Part shown: positions 60,401-64,000 of the stretch, piece after piece
Position numbering within the stretch: the stretch's first letter is position 1
Layout: each line of letters opens with the position of its first letter
Assembly: GCA_029964075.1 (NCBI GenBank)
Contig: CM057147.1
Location: 24,015,513-24,079,512, forward strand
Source: Patiria pectinifera
Lineage: Eukaryota; Echinodermata; Asteroidea; Valvatida; Asterinidae
Length of the DNA stretch: 64,000 nt
Reading direction: 5' to 3'
Notes under the pieces: generated by a model
What the model was told of the DNA's origin: nothing
What the model saw: the letters and a program-made list of their open reading frames with translations, nothing else
Database searches by the model: none
Made by a program: the position numbers and the translations under genes

Positions 60401-62447
60401 GGATATGTCATTAACAAAAAGATTAAATAACAATGGTCCGAGTACGCTACCCTGGGGTAAGCCAGAGGTGACGTCCACCCATGGGGAGACGTCCACCCAT
60501 GGGTGTACCGTTGACCATTAATACCACGGGATGTACCATATGGTATTAACGGTACGTTTTTAGAGACGTATTAAACAGCACTCCGTTGATTCCATTTCAA
60601 CGTCTTTCAGTTCGAAAACAACAATGCGGAGACAGTTGAAGCACTGAAGGCGTTGTTGATGATGCGGTACCATGTTCCTGATATCCCCGTGTACCATGCG
60701 TTCCAGCGTGAGTTGAAAGATCGCCAGCTGACCTTATACGGGCGTGAATTAGGCAGTGGGGTATGTGACCTTTCACCTTCGGGACTAAATAGTGACCCCT
60801 TGGTGGCAGCAGACATTCAGTCTATTTTCATTTCAAGAAAGCTACGTCTTGGATCTTACACTAGAAAATATATTGCGCATTATATTCACTTATTTCAATT
60901 TTACAATCACGACAGCACAGGTATCGTCAATTTCCGTTTTGCCAACAAATATCCATAGCAATCATAGAGCAAATGCCGCAAGTCTGATCCTGTACCAAGC
61001 ATAAAGCCACGTCACAGCGCCTGCAATAGGCTGGAGACCTAATGACGTCACGCTTTGTTTACATGTGCACTTCATTATGTGGTAGACGGTCCCTACTTCG
61101 TCTGGCGTCCCGACTTCGAGCTCAAAGGAAAGCGCATATGTAAACAAAGCCATTACGTCATTCCACTAGGTCTCATGTCTATTACATTTCATTATTGTGC
61201 ATTTTTTTTTCCAAGGAAAATCTGTTTGCTGCTGCGACCCACGATGCTGTTCTGATTTACGCCGATGTGATCAATGAAATTGTGGCCGAGGATGACGACG
61301 TAAGGGATGGACGAGCAGTGACAAAGAAAATGTGGGACCGAACATTCCAGGGTATGTATCAAAAGCTGGGTATACCAGCTAATGTTCGATAGTTCTTATC
61401 AGTAGCAGCAGCAGCAGCAGCAGTACAACAGCACAACAAAAAATTCAGCTATTTAAGTTGAAAAGCTTATTTGATTTTTAAAGTTTGAAAAAACATATAC
61501 ACGTACTGTCCTGTGATTTTGCCGACAATTTGGTGACAGGTGTAACCGGCGCAGTTCGCATCAGCGCCAATGGGGATCGCCTCGGGGTGTGTGAACTACT
61601 GGATATGACGGACACCAAGAAGGGAACGTTCGATGTGAGTTTGAAGTCTTCAGTAAAAAAAAAGAAAGATTATATTTTAAAGTAAGAATCATCTTTATTG
61701 TATCAAGGAATCATCATCAAGACATATATCCGGGATAGGTTATGGAGAAAGTTTGTATAAGGCCAAAAAAAAAAAAAAAAAATAAGTCGATCTCTGGTCA
61801 GCGCGCGCGTCGATTTTAATCATGTGCGTCAATCTTTTTTTCAAAATGTTCCGCGGTAGCTCCAACAGCGCCCTCTATTGCCGCACCTCCTCAAAAATGT
61901 TTTACCAAAGAGCACCAAGGAATAGGAAATTGCATTAAGGCAAATGATCGAGAGCACCAAGGCAAATTATGGAGTACACCAATGTCCATGAGGACACCAA
62001 AAAAAAAAAGAAAACTAGTACCCCACCTTGTCTGTACAATCCAAGCTTGAAGAAAAAAAAGCAAAAAAAAAAAGCAAAAAAAAGCCGCGTCCCCGCGTCA
62101 ATGCCGAAACTTTGGTCTGACTAGAGACCGAATATTTTTTTTTTGGCCTAATGTGCCTGTCATTTTCTTCTTGCCTGGAACAAGTTGTCTTTGCGTTGCC
62201 TCGTATGACTCGTCACACGGTCCCAGTTCCTCATGCATCCTCTATCTTCCGAGGGATCCCACATGAATAAGACAATTCCTCTCCAAATGTTGAATAAATA
62301 CAATTTAATTAAGCATAAAGATATTTTTTAATAATGACCGGACTTTGTTTCTCCTGGTAGGTTATTGGTACGTTCGACGAGGCCACTGGAGCCATCATAG
62401 TTCATGAGCCCATCAAATGGCCTGGAGGAAAGGCACCCACGGGCTAA
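48488..62447 (+). CDS. Secreted receptor-guanylyl-cyclase ectodomain-like protein (ANF-receptor fold)
   Basis: Six exons: 48488-49166, 49714-49844, 60611-60760, 61216-61351, 61540-61634, 62361-62447. All GT-AG junctions keep phase, giving 425 residues. The N terminus is a signal peptide (MYGCIILAPLLLSTVVHA). The rest is a periplasmic-binding-like ligand domain as in natriuretic peptide and egg-peptide receptor guanylyl cyclases: VNVKVGML, DDGVDAFLGPAPSSDMAAVAD, AAYWNLPVLAG, FPTLTRPCPG, RHLGLTSCAIL, then ENLFAAATHDAVLIYADVINE and GDRLGVCELLD. It ends IKWPGGKAPTG and stop, exactly where cyclase receptors run from the WPGG motif toward the membrane. No membrane helix, kinase-homology or cyclase domain follows, and exon 6 has no usable donor after WPGG. 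It should therefore be secreted, perhaps binding a peptide ligand; that function is inference. The start at 48488 is the first ATG of the frame. Confidence 0.85.
49395..49570. repeat. GACTGACTGA-type degenerate repeat with a 35-bp tandem duplication
   Basis: Irregular GACTGA/CACTGA words fill the stretch. ACACACTTACTAACTCCCTT and the following GCCGACTGACTGACG occur twice head to tail at about 49484-49553. Intron 1 of the cyclase-like gene. Confidence 0.7.
49993..50030. repeat. Perfect short palindrome
   Basis: CATAGAGCTATATTAAA faces TTTAATATAGCTCTATG across four bases. Early in intron 2 of the cyclase-like gene. Confidence 0.75.
50230..50700. repeat. Iterated GTGTACAAAACCAATGAGAG repeat
   Basis: Three or more loosely repeated blocks share CGTGTACCAAACCAATGAGAG, TCCTCGATTTACACC or GTCCACGATTG, and ACAAACAAAGG words. 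Related to 42400-42600. Two overlapping open frames here are not protein-like. Confidence 0.5.
50701..51779. other. Intron 2 sequence without recognised feature
   Basis: A 159-codon open frame at 50782-51261 exists, but it lacks a plausible domain and neighbouring splice signals, so I do not call it a gene. No clear repeat boundaries are seen. Confidence 0.4.
52609..53085 (-). mobile_element. Helitron-like 3' fragment inside hAT copy 2
   Basis: On the minus strand it matches about 470 bp of the 3' portion of the Helitron-like element 57694-59061, ending ACAAACGCGAACCTCTAG then T. The 5' side is cut near CGATTGAAATC. The match to copy 3 is high, suggesting a recent common source. Confidence 0.7.
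53454..53772. mobile_element. MITE with GTGCCCGGCAGAAGGGCATA ends
   Basis: GTGCCCGGCAGAAGGGCATA at the left and TATGCCCTTCTGCCGGGCAC at the right are perfect inverted repeats, with partial extension outward (GTCG/CGAC). About 319 bp; no coding capacity. Lies in hAT copy 2. Confidence 0.75.
53965..54700. repeat. Element with GTGTGGATTCG palindromes
   Basis: 53973-54071 is a palindrome with arms GAATACACGAGAAAGTGTGG...GAATTC around GGGGCGCGAAGCGCC. The words AAAGTGTGGATTCG and CGAATCCACACTTT recur four times at 54549-54658. Probably one transposable element with iterated termini; ends not determined. Confidence 0.55.
54701..55198. repeat. Spacer with ACCATGG and GTCGGG hairpins
   Basis: ACCATGGTCATACCATGGT-type words occur at 55058-55082, followed by two copies of TTGAGTGGTCGGGCACAACCCGAC (55103 and 55150). 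The GTGGTCGGGC word is also the start of the Helitron 3' hairpin region, so this may be a decayed end. Confidence 0.5.
55199..56578 (+). mobile_element. Helitron-like element, tandem copy 1
   Basis: Begins TC after A (A|TCTTTCTTTT...CCGGACAATACTTCTCCGCGG). Ends with a short hairpin (GCGTTTGTAACAACAAACGC) and ACCTCTAG, followed by T. A 5' TC, 3' hairpin, CTRR end and A/T insertion are the Helitron hallmarks. No Rep/helicase coding, so non-autonomous. The interior has paired CTTCCGG/CCGGAAG and many TGACGTCA palindromes. 1,380 bp. Confidence 0.7.
56579..57693 (+). mobile_element. Helitron-like element, tandem copy 2
   Basis: Starts TCTTTTCTTTTTTCCG directly after the CTAG of copy 1 and ends CAACAAACGCGAACCTCTAG. 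It shares 5' and 3' parts with copies 1 and 3 but lacks a middle block of about 0.5 kb; extra AGGCTCCGTCAAG-type units at 57130-57290 are locally duplicated. 1,115 bp. Confidence 0.7.
57694..59061 (+). mobile_element. Helitron-like element, tandem copy 3
   Basis: Starts TCTTTTTTTTTT...CCCGGACAATACTTC directly after the CTAG of copy 2 and ends ACAAACGCGAACCTCTAG, followed by A and a (ATT)n tract. 1,368 bp. Its 3' 470 bp match the inverted fragment in hAT copy 2. Confidence 0.7.
59062..60500 (-). mobile_element. 5'-truncated LINE (CR1/L2/Jockey-like reverse transcriptase)
   Basis: The minus strand encodes the C-terminal half of a non-LTR reverse transcriptase: SGLPQGSVLGPLLFNLFVND, the catalytic FADDILLY, then TKVMHITRSR and YQYLGLTIDANLSW. 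The carboxy end (RTDSLLHSPSRRFPRLWDNIP) lies in a different frame around 59554-59808, so the coding region is shifted once. The 3' tail is (AAT)n at 59062-59092, abutting the Helitron CTAG. The endonuclease and N-terminal half are absent, as expected for 5' truncation. Inactive. Confidence 0.85.
61761..62148. mobile_element. Harbinger-like MITE, CGGTCTCTGGTCAG subfamily, second copy
   Basis: GGCC(A)n...GATCTCTGGTCAG and CTAGAGACCGAATA...TTGGCC ends, flanked by TAA on both sides. It is the inverse-orientation relative of 31786-32167, sharing AGAGCACCAAGG and GCGCCCTCTATTGCCGCACC. Intron 5 of the cyclase-like gene. Confidence 0.8.
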
Positions 62448-63257
62448 CTAACTGACCAAACACCAACGACTTGGGCCTCTTGAATATTCATGTACATAAT
62501 TAGTGATCACGTGACCGTCAAGTTGCGAACAAGCGAGTGTCTTCAAGATTTGAATATTTTATCACGCTGTGTGGATGGAAGACACTTAGATTCTCGTAGT
62601 GTTTTCCCTTCAATTAAACTTATCCCAACCAACGCAAATACTTGATGAACTTATGAACATAGGTTTGAGCCGCAGATCTTGCGATCCATAGTTCATTCCT
62701 GTGGCAGCTCGACGAAAGCCGTTCTTTGAAATGCTTTAATGTACACCCATTACTGAGCGACGTCATTGTTATTTTCTGATGAATAAACATCGAACTAGCT
62801 GAATAATCATGATCCATTGACGATGTGTGCTGCAGATAGAAACACCGCTTCCAGCGTCACTGATTCGCGTCAAAATTTTGAATGCACAATGTTTTGAAAA
62901 CCTGGCAGCCATAATTAGAATTTAGTTTAGAACCAGTCATAATTATGCGCACTATCACAATTTGTGCACGATAGGCCCAGTTGGAACGACAAAGGCTTTT
63001 ATCAACCGTTGAGATACAAAACATTACGACATACTTTAATTTTCTGCATTTGGTGAAGGTTATGGTTTTTTTTCTCAGTTTTGCATAATTGATACTCTAA
63101 TAGGTCTACTGAGAACAGCACTAAATTAGTAATAAGTTCTGGATGTTTTAAGTAATTTGGGTCTTAGTTTAATGATACAGTCTGTTACAAATGCTTATCG
63201 GCGATAATTTCAGCAGATTACACGCACGCTTTTCAGCCATTTATATAATGAGAATAG
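62448..63257 (+). other. 3' UTR of the cyclase-like gene and downstream spacer
   Basis: No membrane-spanning or kinase exon is visible after the stop codon. The 3' UTR probably ends soon after the AATAAA at 62782. The remainder is AT-rich without recognisable features. Confidence 0.5.
62782..62787 (+). promoter_or_regulatory. Candidate polyadenylation signal of the cyclase-like gene
   Basis: AATAAA 335 bp after the stop codon, in GATGAATAAACATC context. It is the first canonical signal downstream. Confidence 0.5.
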
Positions 63258-63391
63258 ACCTTATGTGTGGCGGCCATCTTGAAGGGCATCTTTTGTTATT
63301 ATAATTCAGTAACAATGCACAAAGTTTCACTCATGAATATCTCATCCAAACAGAGGCATTGCCCTCTAAGATGGCTGCTGACGCATAAGGT
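63258..63391. mobile_element. Small MITE with ACCTTATG ends
   Basis: ACCTTATGTGTGGCGGCCATCTTGAAGGGCA and its inverse counterpart TGCCCTCTAAGATGGCTGCTGACGCATAAGGT bound 134 bp. The open frames crossing it are not genes. Confidence 0.65.
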
Positions 63392-63571
63392 GTATGCTAA
63401 CCGAGCGTGGCAGCCAAATAGGCCGTGTTCGAAACGGGCTTCCAGAGCTACGGCTACGTCTATTACGGTCAGCGCGTCCCCGCGTATTTTCAACGGAAGC
63501 AGACCTAGACCTAGCTCTAGCAGCTGATTAGGATGCAGCCTCATACAAGCAACCTGTCGGCTGGTTCCTTA

Positions 63572-63935
63572 GGCCGAATTGAAAAAAAAAATGTTTCTCG
63601 TCCGGGTGTTTGAAAAAAAGGAGGAAGCGGGGCTTTTTATTTTTTTCAAGATTGCCGCCATTTTAAAATTTCCTGCAACCGTTGGTGTTTCCACTGTTCA
63701 AAGACACTTTTAAAATGAAAGACAAGTTGGACAAGAGAACTGAACATATTTACAGTGTCATTTAGAGTTGTATTGGTCTACAATGAACAGTTTTAGATGC
63801 ATTTGCTTTAACCGTGGACTTTTTCGGTGTTTTTTTTCTGCATTTTTTTAAAATAAAAAATAATTTTAAAAATCCAGGCGGCCTCCAAAAAGGAAGCGGG
63901 CGGGGACGAGAAACATGTTGTTTTTTTACTTCGCC
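63572..63935. mobile_element. Harbinger-like MITE, GTCCGGGTGTTTG subfamily
   Basis: GGCCGAATTGAAAAAAAAAATG...GTCCGGGTG at the left and GGGGACGAGAAACATG...GCC at the right, TTA on both sides. Contains inverted GGAAGCGGG words. Related to 45218-45303 and, more distantly, 30211-30557. Confidence 0.7.
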
Positions 63936-64000
63936 TTATCTCTCCATTATATTGTGGACTTTGACATTTTTTTTCACCATGGAGGGGTTTATTGTATACG

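Noticed and set aside
63267-63544. Overlapping frames near the right end (YGYVYYGQR on plus, ELGLGLLPLK on minus)
   Set aside because: A MITE covers half of the region and no splice sites or homology support either frame.
1-64000. Retrovirus-like, LTR, Polinton-like elements or CRISPR arrays
   Set aside because: I saw no paired long terminal repeats, capsid, envelope or integrase-like segments, and no spaced identical repeats; the only reverse transcriptase is a truncated LINE.

Overview
The window is eukaryotic genomic DNA with spliced genes, GT-AG introns, AT-rich spacers and a dense mixture of short transposons, tRNA-derived SINEs and foldback repeats. The proteins are animal proteins. 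The guanylyl-cyclase-receptor-like gene, frequent TACATGTA words, and MITE/SINE types point to a marine invertebrate deuterostome, most likely an echinoderm. That assignment is an inference from style, not from a marker gene.

Layout. (1) 1-3014: the 3' end of a plus-strand gene for an unrecognised type I membrane protein: a Ser/Thr/Pro-rich ectodomain, one membrane helix, and a cytoplasmic tail supplied by a separate last exon. (2) 3015-14811: a gene-poor spacer with several small inverted-repeat elements. (3) 14881-24320, minus strand: a ten-exon gene for kinetochore protein CENP-Q; its introns hold two inverted copies of one SINE, a palindromic mariner-type MITE and foldback elements. (4) 24560-25450: a decayed intronless Fic-domain relic. 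(5) 25850-28090: foldback repeats and a palindrome-rich transposon. (6) 28497-36419, plus strand: the complete eight-exon gene for replication factor C subunit 2 (RFC2). Intron 7 carries about 0.77 kb of a CTGTC/TTGTC pentamer satellite. (7) 36420-48400: a repeat-dense region with MULE-like, hAT-like and Harbinger-like non-autonomous elements, including one nest several levels deep whose target-site duplications are still readable. (8) 48488-62447, plus strand: a six-exon gene for a protein that looks like the ligand-binding ectodomain of a receptor guanylyl cyclase but stops before any membrane, kinase or cyclase part. Its 10.8 kb second intron contains a second hAT copy, three Helitron-like elements joined head to tail, and a truncated LINE. 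(9) 62448-64000: 3' UTR and MITEs.

The genes do not form an operon or one pathway. CENP-Q and RFC2 are divergently transcribed about 4.2 kb apart and both serve chromosome maintenance, but I see no evidence of a shared promoter. The most unusual items are the soluble-looking guanylyl cyclase ectodomain gene, the head-to-tail Helitron array, the datable transposon nest, and a family with CAACCTCGTCCCCAG ends that makes 9-bp target duplications. No retrovirus-like, Polinton-like or CRISPR sequence was recognised. All homology calls were made by eye.
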